NCBI RefSeq assembly: GCF_042427615.1
Contig: NZ_JBHMEZ010000011.1
Span: forward strand, 186,001 to 250,000
Source: Formosa undariae
GTDB taxonomy: Bacteria > Bacteroidota > Bacteroidia > Flavobacteriales > Flavobacteriaceae
Length of the DNA stretch: 64,000 bases
Direction of reading: 5' to 3'
Position numbers and translations under genes: made by a program
In this document: positions 8,894 through 17,979 of the stretch, piece after piece
How positions within the stretch are numbered: position 1 is the stretch's first letter
How the letters are laid out: each line of letters opens with the position of its first letter
Notes under the pieces: generated by a model
The model's input: only the letters and a program-made list of their open reading frames with translations
Told to the model about the DNA's origin: nothing
The model's database searches: none

Positions 8894-10228
8894 ATGTACA
8901 CACTTTCAAATAAATTAAGAACATTTTCTTTCGCTCTAATAATCTTAGGATTTATAGGGGTAGTATATGGTTTTATGTCTTCTCATAAATCTTTAGACGA
9001 AGTAAAAACTATGTTAGCCGATGAGGCTGCACATCATGGTGGCGGACACGCAGTAGACGAATCTACTCATGTGGTCGATGCACATGATATGCACGCAGAA
9101 GCAGATGCCCATCATGGTGATGCGCACGCAGAACATGTTCAACATCAAATAGCAAATAGACCGTGGTCTGCATTATATGTGGCTGCTTTCTTTTTTATGA
9201 TGATTGCATTAGGTGCATTAGCATTCTATGCTTTACAATACGCATCTCAAGCAGGATGGTCTCCAGTACTCTTTAGAGTTATGGAAGGAATCACTGCCTA
9301 CTTGTTGCCAGGGTCTTTAATTGTACTTTTAATAGCAGTTGCCTCTGGTACAATAGGTCATTATAATCTTTTTGTTTGGATGGACCCAGAAGTTTTGGCT
9401 CACGATAAATTACTTCAAGGAAAAGCCGATTGGTTAAATATTGGATGGTTTGCTGTAAGAGGTTTAATTTTTATTGCAGGTTGGTCTTTATACAGACACT
9501 TCTCTCGTAAATTTTCTATCGCTCAAGATGATGCAGATGATAACAGATTCTTCAAAAAGAACTTCCGTATTTCTGCAGGATTTTTAGTATTCTTTATTTA
9601 TTCAGAATCTATTATGTCTTGGGATTGGATTATGAGTGTAGATCCACACTGGTTCTCAACATTATTCGGTTGGTACGTATTCGCTAGTATGTTTGTTAGT
9701 GGAATTACAGTAATCGCATTAGTTACAATCTACTTAAAATCTAGAGGTTTATTGCCATTAGTTAATGATAGTCATATTCATGATTTAGCTAAATTTATGT
9801 TCGGTATTAGTGTATTTTGGACATACTTATGGTTCTCTCAATTCATGCTTATTTGGTATTCAAACATTCCAGAAGAAGTAACGTATTTTGTAACACGTAT
9901 CGAAGATTATAATTTACCGTTCTTCGGAATGGTAGCTCTAAACTTCCTTTTCCCATTATTAGTTTTAATGAATAGTGATTACAAACGTGTAAATTGGTTT
10001 GTAGTAATGGCTGGTGTTGTTATTTTATTCGGACATTACTTAGATATTTTCAACATGATTATGCCTGCAACCGTAGGAGATAGATGGTTTATTGGAATAC
10101 CTGAAATAAGTTCAATATTATTATTTGCTGGATTGTTTATATTTATCGTATTTACAGCCTTAACTAAAGCACCATTACTTGCAAAACGTAATCCTTTAGT
10201 TAAAGAGAGTGAACAATTTCATTATTAA
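8894..10228 (+). CDS. actF: Alternative complex III subunit F, membrane protein
   Basis: A 444-residue integral membrane subunit with about ten hydrophobic segments, paralogous in fold to ActC, that forms part of the membrane core of alternative complex III. Conserved family segments include FLVFFIYSESIMSWDWIMS and WYVFASMFVSG. Between the first helix (about 11-29) and the second (about 92-113) lies a histidine-rich stretch with eleven histidines within residues 47-84, presumably exposed and possibly metal-binding. That role is speculation. It is the last act gene. coxB follows after 46 bases, so reductase and oxidase genes are probably co-transcribed. Confidence 0.93.
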   Translation: MYTLSNKLRTFSFALIILGFIGVVYGFMSSHKSLDEVKTMLADEAAHHGGGHAVDESTHVVDAHDMHAEADAHHGDAHAEHVQHQIANRPWSALYVAAFFFMMIALGALAFYALQYASQAGWSPVLFRVMEGITAYLLPGSLIVLLIAVASGTIGHYNLFVWMDPEVLAHDKLLQGKADWLNIGWFAVRGLIFIAGWSLYRHFSRKFSIAQDDADDNRFFKKNFRISAGFLVFFIYSESIMSWDWIMSVDPHWFSTLFGWYVFASMFVSGITVIALVTIYLKSRGLLPLVNDSHIHDLAKFMFGISVFWTYLWFSQFMLIWYSNIPEEVTYFVTRIEDYNLPFFGMVALNFLFPLLVLMNSDYKRVNWFVVMAGVVILFGHYLDIFNMIMPATVGDRWFIGIPEISSILLFAGLFIFIVFTALTKAPLLAKRNPLVKESEQFHY

Positions 10229-10274
10229 GCATCGCGCAAGTAACAGTAACATATAAAGAACAACAAGAACGAAT

Positions 10275-11348
10275 ATGACTGCTTTATTTATAATTTTAGT
10301 TTTAGTATTTATAACAATTGCCATTTGGCAAATGATTAAAATTTTTGATCTGGCTCAAGTAGGGCTAGAACAAAATGACCAAATTGCTACAGATAAGGAT
10401 AATACCTTGAATGCCTATCTTATGATAGCATTCTTAGCTTTCATTTATATCATTACAATCGTTTGTGTGGTTAAATGGGGAGACTTGCCTCTATTATCTA
10501 ATTCAGCTTCAGAACATGGACCTGAAATCGATAACCTAATGATGATCTCGTTAGTGCTTATTTTTGTAGTACAAACTATCACGCAATTCTTACTTCACTA
10601 TTTTGCTTTTAAATATAAAGGTGAAAAAGGGCGTAAGGCATTATTCTTTGCAGATAACAATACTTTGGAAGCGATTTGGACTATTATTCCAGTAATCACT
10701 TTAGCAGGTTTAATAATCTACGGATTATTTACGTGGACAAGTATTATGAATGTTAGTGAAGATGATGATCCCATAGTTATCGAGTTGTATGCACAACAAT
10801 TTAACTGGAAAGCGAGATACGGTGGAAACGATAATACATTAGGTAAAGCCAATGTAAGATTAATTGATATCGATAAAGCAAATATCTTAGGTTTAGATGA
10901 ATCTGATCCTAATGCTCAAGACGATATTATTACTTCAGAATTATACTTACCTGTAGGGAAACCTATTTTGTTTAAAATGCGTTCTCAAGATGTTTTACAC
11001 TCAGCTTATATGCCTCACTTTAGAGCGCAAATGAACTGTGTACCAGGAATGGTAACTCAATTTGGATTTACACCTTCTGTAACAACTGCAGAAATGCGTC
11101 AGAATCCAGATATCGTTGAGAAAGTAAAGAACATTAACGACATTAGAATTGAAAATAGTAAAGAATTAGTTGCTAATGGTGAAGAATCTTTAGATGCTTA
11201 TGAGTTTGACTATTTATTACTTTGTAATAAGATTTGCGGAAAGTCTCACTATAATATGCAAATGAAAATTATTGTCGTGACTCAAGAGGAATATGATGCT
11301 TGGCTTAAAGAGCAAAAGATTTTCAAAAATTCATTAGTTCAAAATTAA
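10275..11348 (+). CDS. coxB: Cytochrome c oxidase subunit II
   Basis: The CuA-bearing subunit of a heme-copper oxidase, which accepts electrons from cytochrome c or directly from complex III. Four hydrophobic segments lie in residues 2-160. The last two (about 90-112 and 134-158) are the usual subunit II hairpin and the first two are an N-terminal addition. The periplasmic cupredoxin domain shows the CuA ligands: H242 in DVLHSAYMPHF, then C317, C321, H325 and M328 in CNKICGKSHYNM. The usual glutamate between the cysteines is replaced (NKI), which is tolerable because that residue binds copper through its backbone. coxA follows 36 bases later. Confidence 0.95.
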   Translation: MTALFIILVLVFITIAIWQMIKIFDLAQVGLEQNDQIATDKDNTLNAYLMIAFLAFIYIITIVCVVKWGDLPLLSNSASEHGPEIDNLMMISLVLIFVVQTITQFLLHYFAFKYKGEKGRKALFFADNNTLEAIWTIIPVITLAGLIIYGLFTWTSIMNVSEDDDPIVIELYAQQFNWKARYGGNDNTLGKANVRLIDIDKANILGLDESDPNAQDDIITSELYLPVGKPILFKMRSQDVLHSAYMPHFRAQMNCVPGMVTQFGFTPSVTTAEMRQNPDIVEKVKNINDIRIENSKELVANGEESLDAYEFDYLLLCNKICGKSHYNMQMKIIVVTQEEYDAWLKEQKIFKNSLVQN

Positions 11349-11384
11349 TTCAATCCAAAAGATTTAAAAAACCTAAAATAGATT

Positions 11385-13178
11385 ATGTCAGCACACGCAG
11401 ATACTCACGTTCACGAAGACGACCACGGACATCATCATAAACAAACGTTTATCACAAAATATATATTTAGTACAGATCATAAAATGATCTCTAAACAATT
11501 TTTGATAACTGGAGTTTTTATGGGAATAATAGGGATTCTTATGTCTATTATGTTTCGTATGCAAATCGCATGGCCAGGAGAACCTAATGTTTTATTTGAA
11601 ATGTTATTAGGTAAATGGGCCCCAGATGGTGTTATGGATGCCGATATATATTTGGCATTAGTAACTATTCATGGTACTATAATGGTATTCTTTGTATTAA
11701 CAGCTGGATTAAGTGGTACGTTTAGTAACTTATTAATTCCATTGCAAATTGGAGCACGAGATATGGCTTCAGGGTTTTTAAACATGGTTTCATACTGGTT
11801 ATTCTTTATATCTAGTATCATTATGTTATCGTCTTTATTTGTTGAAGCTGGACCAGCTGCTGCAGGTTGGACAATATACCCACCGTTATCTGCTCTTCCT
11901 ATGGCATCTAGTGGTTCTGGAATGGGAATGACACTTTGGTTAATCTCTATGGCTTTATTTATTGCATCATCTCTTATTGGTTCATTAAATTATATCGTTA
12001 CGGTTATTAACATGCGTACTAAAGGTATGTCTATGACTAGATTACCATTAACAATTTGGGCCTTATTTGTAACTGCTATTATTGGTGTGGTTTCTTTCCC
12101 AGTTTTATTATCTGCCGCTTTATTATTAATAATGGATAGAAGTTTTGGAACATCATTCTTCTTATCAGATATTTTTATTCAAGGAGAAGTTTTACATTAC
12201 CAAGGAGGATCGCCTGTATTATTCGAACACTTATTCTGGTTCTTAGGTCACCCTGAGGTATATATTGTGATTTTACCTGCAATGGGACTTGTTTCAGAAA
12301 TTATGGCTGCCAATTCACGTAAACCTATTTTTGGTTACCGTGCCATGATTGCTTCAATCTTAGCTATTGCTTTTCTTTCAACAATCGTTTGGGGTCACCA
12401 TATGTTTGTCTCTGGAATGAATCCATTTTTAGGTTCTGTATTTACATTTACTACTTTATTAATTGCTATTCCTTCAGCTGTAAAAGCCTTTAACTGGATT
12501 ACAACGATTTGGAAAGGTAATATACAAATGAATACAGCCATGTTATTTTCTATCGGTTTCGTTTCTACTTTCATTACAGGAGGTTTAACAGGAATTATTT
12601 TGGGAGATAGTGCTTTAGATATAAACGTTCACGATACGTATTTCGTTATTGCTCACTTTCACTTAGTAATGGGTATATCTGCGCTTTACGGAATGTTTGC
12701 AGGGATTTACCATTGGTATCCAAAAATGTTTGGTCGTATGATGAATAAGAACTTAGGTTATGTTCATTTCTGGATCACTGCAGTTTGTGCTTATGGAGTA
12801 TTTTTTCCAATGCACTTTATTGGAATGGCAGGTTTACCAAGACGTTACTATACAAACTCTGCTTTCCCATTATTCGATGATTTAGCCGATGTAAATAAAG
12901 TAATTACAATCTTTGCTATTGTTGGCGCAATATTCCAAATCGTATTCTTGTATAATTTCTTTGCAAGTATCTTTATTGGTAAGAAAGCAACACAAAACCC
13001 ATGGAGATCTACTACTTTAGAGTGGACAACACCTGTAGAACACATTCACGGAAACTGGCCAGGAGAAATTCCAACAGTATACCGTTGGGCTTACGATTAT
13101 AGTAAACCTGGACATGATGTAGATTTCGTTCCTCAGAATATTCCATTAAAAGAAGGAGAAGAAGAATTACAGCACTAA
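11385..13178 (+). CDS. coxA: Cytochrome c oxidase subunit I
   Basis: The 597-residue catalytic subunit of the proton-pumping oxidase, which holds the low-spin heme and the heme-CuB site. Visible ligands are H289-P-E-V-Y293 (CuB histidine with the cross-linked tyrosine), WGHH (H338, H339, CuB) and HFH (H424 and H426, high- and low-spin hemes). GARDMASGFLNM holds the D-channel aspartate and asparagine, and E291 in the HPEVY motif marks an A1-type enzyme. Twelve or more helices are evident. The N-terminal tail is histidine-rich (seven His in the first 18 residues). A strong hairpin right after the stop closes the act-cox operon. Confidence 0.97.
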   Translation: MSAHADTHVHEDDHGHHHKQTFITKYIFSTDHKMISKQFLITGVFMGIIGILMSIMFRMQIAWPGEPNVLFEMLLGKWAPDGVMDADIYLALVTIHGTIMVFFVLTAGLSGTFSNLLIPLQIGARDMASGFLNMVSYWLFFISSIIMLSSLFVEAGPAAAGWTIYPPLSALPMASSGSGMGMTLWLISMALFIASSLIGSLNYIVTVINMRTKGMSMTRLPLTIWALFVTAIIGVVSFPVLLSAALLLIMDRSFGTSFFLSDIFIQGEVLHYQGGSPVLFEHLFWFLGHPEVYIVILPAMGLVSEIMAANSRKPIFGYRAMIASILAIAFLSTIVWGHHMFVSGMNPFLGSVFTFTTLLIAIPSAVKAFNWITTIWKGNIQMNTAMLFSIGFVSTFITGGLTGIILGDSALDINVHDTYFVIAHFHLVMGISALYGMFAGIYHWYPKMFGRMMNKNLGYVHFWITAVCAYGVFFPMHFIGMAGLPRRYYTNSAFPLFDDLADVNKVITIFAIVGAIFQIVFLYNFFASIFIGKKATQNPWRSTTLEWTTPVEHIHGNWPGEIPTVYRWAYDYSKPGHDVDFVPQNIPLKEGEEELQH

Positions 13179-13197
13179 GCGTAATTCACCAACATAT

Positions 13198-13234
13198 AAA
13201 AAAAGCCTTTTCATTTCGTTTGAAAAGGCTTTTT
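13198..13234 (+). terminator. Intrinsic terminator of the act-cox operon
   Basis: AAAAGCCTTTTC (13201-13212) pairs with GAAAAGGCTTTTT (13222 on), with a loop of nine bases and a T-tract. It begins about 20 bases after the coxA stop. Confidence 0.93.
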
Positions 13235-13262
13235 CTGTATATTTTAGATTCGTAATTAAAGT

Positions 13263-14081
13263 ATGAAGAAATTTTTATCTATAGTAGGTGTTCTCTTAAT
13301 TATTGGTGTTTATGTATACGAACAATACCTTAAAACTACCGACACAAATACCGTTGAATCACCTTACTCACAAGAAGAAAATCTTAGTCGCAAGAAAGAT
13401 AATGCCTATTACCTGCCTTCGTCTACTACAGGTGCTGTTGTGTACCATAACGACTATGCTTTGTCCTATAGTGAACAGCATGAGCAGGCCGAATGGGTGG
13501 CCTATTTGCTAAAGAAGTCTGATATTGTTTATACCAAAAGAAAGCGGCCTTATTTTAATGAGGATAAATCGGTAAAAACGAAGTCTGCGGATTGGAGAAG
13601 TTATAAAAACTCAGGATACGATAAAGGACATTTGTGTCCAGCGGCAGATAGAAGGAAAACGGTCGTTTCATATAATGAAACTTTTTTAACCAGTAATATT
13701 TCCCCACAAAACCATGATTTTAATGCTGGAATTTGGAACGAGTTAGAACAAACTGTGCGTACTTGGGCGAAGTCTTATAACGATGTTTATGTGGTTACCG
13801 GTGGTGTTTTAAAAGGGAATCTGAAAACCATAGGAAAAGATCGTGTTTCTGTACCTAATTACTTTTATAAGATTATCTTTAAAGACCAGGGAGATTCATC
13901 TAAAATGATTGGATTTATTATTCCGAATAAACCAAATGAAGATAAGAAGTTACAAAGCTATGTTGTATCTATAGATAAAATTGAAGCAGAAACGGGTATC
14001 GATTTCTTTTCTAAATTAGATGATGCTTTAGAGGCAAGTCTGGAATCTTCTATAAATACTAACGGTTGGCGATTTAGATAA
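13263..14081 (+). CDS. DNA/RNA non-specific endonuclease (NUC1 family), membrane-anchored or secreted
   Basis: A 272-residue beta-beta-alpha-metal nuclease that cleaves DNA and RNA without sequence preference. A hydrophobic N-terminus (4-20, lacking an obvious cleavage site) suggests a membrane anchor or signal. The active-site motif, usually DRGH, appears as DKGH at 120-123, with catalytic H123. N154 and E162 in HDFNAGIWNELE fit the metal-binding asparagine and the conserved glutamate. The protein is probably a periplasmic or exported nuclease used for nutrient DNA or defence. It lies between two terminated units and seems to be transcribed alone. Confidence 0.9.
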   Translation: MKKFLSIVGVLLIIGVYVYEQYLKTTDTNTVESPYSQEENLSRKKDNAYYLPSSTTGAVVYHNDYALSYSEQHEQAEWVAYLLKKSDIVYTKRKRPYFNEDKSVKTKSADWRSYKNSGYDKGHLCPAADRRKTVVSYNETFLTSNISPQNHDFNAGIWNELEQTVRTWAKSYNDVYVVTGGVLKGNLKTIGKDRVSVPNYFYKIIFKDQGDSSKMIGFIIPNKPNEDKKLQSYVVSIDKIEAETGIDFFSKLDDALEASLESSINTNGWRFR

Positions 14082-14138
14082 ATGAGTTAATATTTCCAAT
14101 CGACTCAATTAATGATTTACTTTGCTTTTTTATAAACT

Positions 14139-15161
14139 ATGAACGAAAACTTGAATCCAGAAAAAGAACATTTCTCATCGGAAGAGATGGATGTTGAAAA
14201 AGCGTTAAGACCCTTATCGTTTGATGATTTTGCTGGTCAAGATCAGGTATTAGAAAATCTAAGTATTTTTGTTGAAGCGGCAAATCGTCGTGGAGATGCA
14301 TTAGATCACACCTTGTTTCATGGCCCTCCTGGACTTGGTAAGACCACTTTAGCGCATATCTTGGCAAATGAGTTAGGCGTTGGTATTAAAGTAACATCAG
14401 GTCCTGTTTTAGACAAACCAGGCGATTTGGCTGGTTTGTTAACTAATCTGGATGAGCGTGATGTGTTGTTTATTGACGAAATCCATAGGTTAAGTCCTAT
14501 CGTAGAGGAGTATTTGTACTCTGCAATGGAAGATTATAAGATTGATATCATGATAGAATCTGGACCAAATGCTAGAACGGTTCAAATTCATTTAAATCCG
14601 TTTACACTTATTGGTGCGACTACGCGCTCTGGGTTGTTAACGGCACCTATGCGTGCACGTTTCGGGATCAGTAGTAGACTTCAATATTATTCTACCGAAT
14701 TGCTTTCAACGATTGTTCAACGTAGTTCAGAAATATTAAATGTTCCTATGCATATGGATGCTGCCATAGAAATTGCTGGTAGAAGTCGTGGTACACCTCG
14801 AATTGCAAATGCATTATTACGTCGTGTGCGTGATTTTGCCGAAATTAAAGGAAATGGAACTATTGATTTGGCCATAGCCCAGTTTGCATTAAAAGCTTTA
14901 AATGTAGACGCTCATGGTTTAGACGAGATGGATAATAAAATTCTTACGACTATTATTGATAAATTTAAAGGTGGCCCTGTTGGAATTACAACTTTGGCTA
15001 CTGCTGTAAGTGAAAGTGCCGAGACTATTGAAGAAGTTTACGAACCTTTCTTAATTCAGCAAGGATTTATAATGCGTACTCCACGTGGTCGAGAAGTTAC
15101 CGAAGCTGCATATCTGCACTTAGGCCGTACTAAAGGTGCTGTGCAAGGTGGCTTATTTTAA
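14139..15161 (+). CDS. ruvB: Holliday junction branch-migration helicase RuvB
   Basis: The 340-residue AAA+ motor of the RuvAB complex, which drives Holliday junction migration in recombinational repair. Visible elements are Walker A GPPGLGKTT (62-70), Walker B LFIDEIH (110-116), sensor 1 GATTRSG followed by the APMRARFG arginine region, and the C-terminal winged helix with GGPVGITTLA and RTPRGRE. The length is the family norm. Its partner ruvA lies 7.4 kb downstream rather than next door. The methyltransferase gene begins 10 bases after its stop. Confidence 0.97.
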   Translation: MNENLNPEKEHFSSEEMDVEKALRPLSFDDFAGQDQVLENLSIFVEAANRRGDALDHTLFHGPPGLGKTTLAHILANELGVGIKVTSGPVLDKPGDLAGLLTNLDERDVLFIDEIHRLSPIVEEYLYSAMEDYKIDIMIESGPNARTVQIHLNPFTLIGATTRSGLLTAPMRARFGISSRLQYYSTELLSTIVQRSSEILNVPMHMDAAIEIAGRSRGTPRIANALLRRVRDFAEIKGNGTIDLAIAQFALKALNVDAHGLDEMDNKILTTIIDKFKGGPVGITTLATAVSESAETIEEVYEPFLIQQGFIMRTPRGREVTEAAYLHLGRTKGAVQGGLF

Positions 15162-15171
15162 ATTAAATTTT

Positions 15172-15906
15172 ATGTACTTTAAAATTAAGCAGGCGGTAAA
15201 ACACATTATTCCTGAAAAATGGTTACAAAAACATCAAGATAAATTACGTCCAATAGTCGCGTTGTTTTATAAAGGAGAACGCTTTCATTGTAATATTTGT
15301 CATTTTAAAATGGCTCAATTTATTACACTTACGGATGAAAAAGTTTTGTGTCCCAATTGTGGAAGTTTGTCTCGAACTAGGCGTTTATGGCATATTATAG
15401 AACCGACGTTACCTCATAAAAAAGTATTGCATTTTTCACCGCCTAGAGGATTTTCTAAAGTACTAGAGAATCTAAATGATATGATTTATGAGCCTTCAGA
15501 TTATATGGGCGAATTTCAGGCTAAAAGGCGATTTAATATTGAAGCGATCGATGCTCCGAGTAACACCTATGATGTTATTATTTGTTATCATGTTTTAGAA
15601 CATATAAACCAAGATCTTCAAGCGATGACAGAATTATATCGTGTTTTAAAACCTCAAGGCAAGTGTTACATTCAAACCCCTTTTAAATTTGGTGATATTT
15701 ATGAAGATGAAACAATTAAAACACCTTCCGATAGATTAAAACATTTTGGACAAGAAGATCATCTACGCGTATATTCTGTCGAAGGCTTAGATAATAGATT
15801 GAAATCTGTTGGTTTTAGTACAACAGCGATCAACTTTACTGAAGATAAAGATAATTATAATGGGTTTAATATAACCGAAACGGTGATTGTTGCCCAAAAG
15901 ATTTAA
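15172..15906 (+). CDS. Class I SAM-dependent methyltransferase with N-terminal zinc-ribbon-like motif
   Basis: I take the start at the ATG at 15172 (244 residues), because the longer frame from 15136 would overlap ruvB and adds no recognisable sequence. Residues 39-62 hold two CxxC pairs (CNIC and CPNC), suggesting a small zinc ribbon. They are followed by RTRRLWHI and a Rossmann-type methyltransferase core, whose VIICYHVLEHI is the usual motif after the SAM pocket. The YRVLKPQGKCYIQTPF strand is typical of Methyltransf_11-like enzymes. The substrate is unknown. Position between ruvB and queG does not define it, and the nearest relatives are probably small-molecule or glycan methyltransferases. 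Confidence 0.8.
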   Translation: MYFKIKQAVKHIIPEKWLQKHQDKLRPIVALFYKGERFHCNICHFKMAQFITLTDEKVLCPNCGSLSRTRRLWHIIEPTLPHKKVLHFSPPRGFSKVLENLNDMIYEPSDYMGEFQAKRRFNIEAIDAPSNTYDVIICYHVLEHINQDLQAMTELYRVLKPQGKCYIQTPFKFGDIYEDETIKTPSDRLKHFGQEDHLRVYSVEGLDNRLKSVGFSTTAINFTEDKDNYNGFNITETVIVAQKI

Positions 15907-15920
15907 GCGATAACTATTGT

Positions 15921-16841
15921 ATGAATACTAAAGCAAAACATACAAACATTATTAAAACCGAAGCCAAACGCCTCGGTTTTTTGTCTTGTGGTATCAGTAA
16001 ATCAGAATTTCTAGAAGTCGAAGCACCACGATTAGAACATTACCTCAAACAAAATTTCCATGGCCAAATGCAGTACATGGAAAACCATTTTGATAAACGT
16101 CTAGATCCAACAAAATTGGTAGAAGGTTCAAAATCTGTTATTTCATTGCTGTTGAATTATTATCCGCACGAACTTCAGTCGGAAAGCACATTTAAGCTCT
16201 CTAAATATGCTTACGGTATGGATTATCATTTTATCATAAAAGAAAAACTCAAAGAATTTCTCCATACCATTCAATCAGAAATAGGAGAGGTTCATGGACG
16301 CGCTTTTGTAGATTCTGCTCCAGTTTTAGATAAAGCATGGGCGGCAAAATCGGGATTAGGTTGGATTGGAAAACACAGTAACTTACTGACAAAAGAAGTA
16401 GGCTCGTTTTATTTTATAGCTGAATTGATTGTAGATTTAGAATTGGATTACGATGGTATTACAACCGATCATTGTGGTAGCTGTACAAAATGTATAGATG
16501 CCTGTCCAACCGATGCCATTACAGATCCCTATGTTGTGGATGGCAGTAAATGTATTTCGTATTTCACTATAGAATTAAAAGATGCATTGCCCGAAACCGA
16601 GAAAGGTAAATTCGAAGATTGGATGTTTGGTTGCGATATTTGCCAAGATGTCTGTCCGTGGAATCGCTTTTCAAAACCCCATAAGGAACCCCTTTTTAAT
16701 CCGCATCCTGAATTACTCGACATGAGCAAAAAAGATTGGGAAGAAATTACGGAAGACACTTTCAAAAAAGTATTTCAAAAATCAGCAGTTAAGCGTACTA
16801 AGTTCTCCGGTTTAACACGTAATATAAATTTTTTGAAATAA
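15921..16841 (+). CDS. queG: Epoxyqueuosine reductase QueG
   Basis: A 306-residue cobalamin- and iron-sulfur-dependent enzyme that performs the last step of queuosine synthesis, reducing epoxyqueuosine at the tRNA wobble position. The N-terminal domain carries RLGFLSCGIS and the VDSAPVLDKAWAAKSGLGWIGKHS region typical of the B12-binding fold. Two ferredoxin clusters follow: CGSCTKCIDACP and CDICQDVCPW. The length matches the short QueG form. It starts 14 bases after the methyltransferase gene and is probably co-transcribed with it. Confidence 0.95.
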   Translation: MNTKAKHTNIIKTEAKRLGFLSCGISKSEFLEVEAPRLEHYLKQNFHGQMQYMENHFDKRLDPTKLVEGSKSVISLLLNYYPHELQSESTFKLSKYAYGMDYHFIIKEKLKEFLHTIQSEIGEVHGRAFVDSAPVLDKAWAAKSGLGWIGKHSNLLTKEVGSFYFIAELIVDLELDYDGITTDHCGSCTKCIDACPTDAITDPYVVDGSKCISYFTIELKDALPETEKGKFEDWMFGCDICQDVCPWNRFSKPHKEPLFNPHPELLDMSKKDWEEITEDTFKKVFQKSAVKRTKFSGLTRNINFLK

Positions 16842-16906
16842 TGTGCCTGCCTTTTGAAAGGTTGGTAGTTTCGCCCGACTAAAATTAATTAAATAAGAAA
16901 AATTCT

Positions 16907-17812
16907 ATGAAAATAATAACTCCACTTTTAGGTTTGTTTTTAGCGTTAAGTGCTTTGGCTTGTAAAGAAACTCCTAAAACAGAAACAACAACTCAAAAAG
17001 AAGTAGAAACTGTTGCTTCTGAATACCATATTCCAAACTCATGGATTCAGAAAAGAGTTGAAGATGCCAATAAAAGATTACATGCTACAGACGCAGGTAA
17101 AGTGTTATGGAGTGCCATGGAAGCCCACGGTGGATTAGAAAAATGGTATTCTAACGGTTATTTTTCTTTTCATTTTGATTACAAACCTTTAAACGGAAAA
17201 GGGATTAGAGATTCTTACCAAACTATAGATACTTGGAGTAATAAAGCAAGACATAATAGCATTACAGACCCATCAAATACGTATGGATGGGATGGAGAAG
17301 AAGCTTGGGTAAAAGCGAAAGATAGTACGTCTTTTGAATACGATACTAAGTTTTGGGCTTTAACGCCATTGTATTTTTCTGGACAACCTTTTGTACTGGA
17401 TGGAGAAGGTGTAAATCTTGAATTATTACCAGAGGTAGAATTTAAAGGAACATTACAAAAAGTGGTAAAGGCGACTTATGATGCCGGTGTAGGATCTGCT
17501 CCAGACGATTATTATATTTTGTATATAAATTCTAAAACAAACTTGGTCGATGCTTTTAAATACATTGTCTCTTATCCAGAGTATTTTCCAGAAGGCGGAC
17601 ATGCACCTGAAAAAATTACAGTTACTCAAGGAACGACTACTGTAGACGGGATTGTTTTAGCTAAGGGGTTTAAAACATATTGGTCTGCAGAAGCTAAAGA
17701 TGGATTAGGAGAATATATTACAGATATAAATGTGAGTGATATTAGCTTTTCTCCAACGGTAACAGATAATTTCTTTTCTAAACCAGAAGGTGCTAAAGTT
17801 TTAAACGACTAA
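16907..17812 (+). CDS. Lipoprotein of unknown function
   Basis: A 301-residue exported lipoprotein with a signal peptide and lipobox ALSALAC (Cys19), followed by a Thr/Lys/Glu-rich linker to about residue 40. The rest is predicted beta-rich: MEAHGGLEKWY leads into repeated aromatic strands (YFSFHFDYKP, ARHNSITDPSNTYGW, YYILYINSKTNLVDAFKYIV). That pattern recalls the LolA/LppX-type half-barrel and flavobacterial proteins I associate with DUF6503, but I cannot confirm either. It is probably anchored in the outer membrane or periplasm. It stands alone, between queG and its own terminator. Confidence 0.72.
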   Translation: MKIITPLLGLFLALSALACKETPKTETTTQKEVETVASEYHIPNSWIQKRVEDANKRLHATDAGKVLWSAMEAHGGLEKWYSNGYFSFHFDYKPLNGKGIRDSYQTIDTWSNKARHNSITDPSNTYGWDGEEAWVKAKDSTSFEYDTKFWALTPLYFSGQPFVLDGEGVNLELLPEVEFKGTLQKVVKATYDAGVGSAPDDYYILYINSKTNLVDAFKYIVSYPEYFPEGGHAPEKITVTQGTTTVDGIVLAKGFKTYWSAEAKDGLGEYITDINVSDISFSPTVTDNFFSKPEGAKVLND

Positions 17813-17845
17813 TTATAGTCTAAAAATACTTATTACAATATATAA

Positions 17846-17882
17846 GCCTGAGAAATTACAAAGTAAATTCTCAGGCTTTTTT
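17846..17882 (+). terminator. Intrinsic terminator after the lipoprotein gene
   Basis: GCCTGAGAA (17846-17854) pairs with TTCTCAGGC (17868-17876), with a 13-base loop and six T. It ends the forward unit ahead of the convergent barrel gene. Confidence 0.88.
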
Positions 17883-17979
17883 GTGTTTAAATAATAAATA
17901 GAAATTCTTAAAAATTGTTTTTTAGAGTCATTCCTTTAAAGCTTATCCCGTATTAAATACAGAATTATCGAGGATGTTT

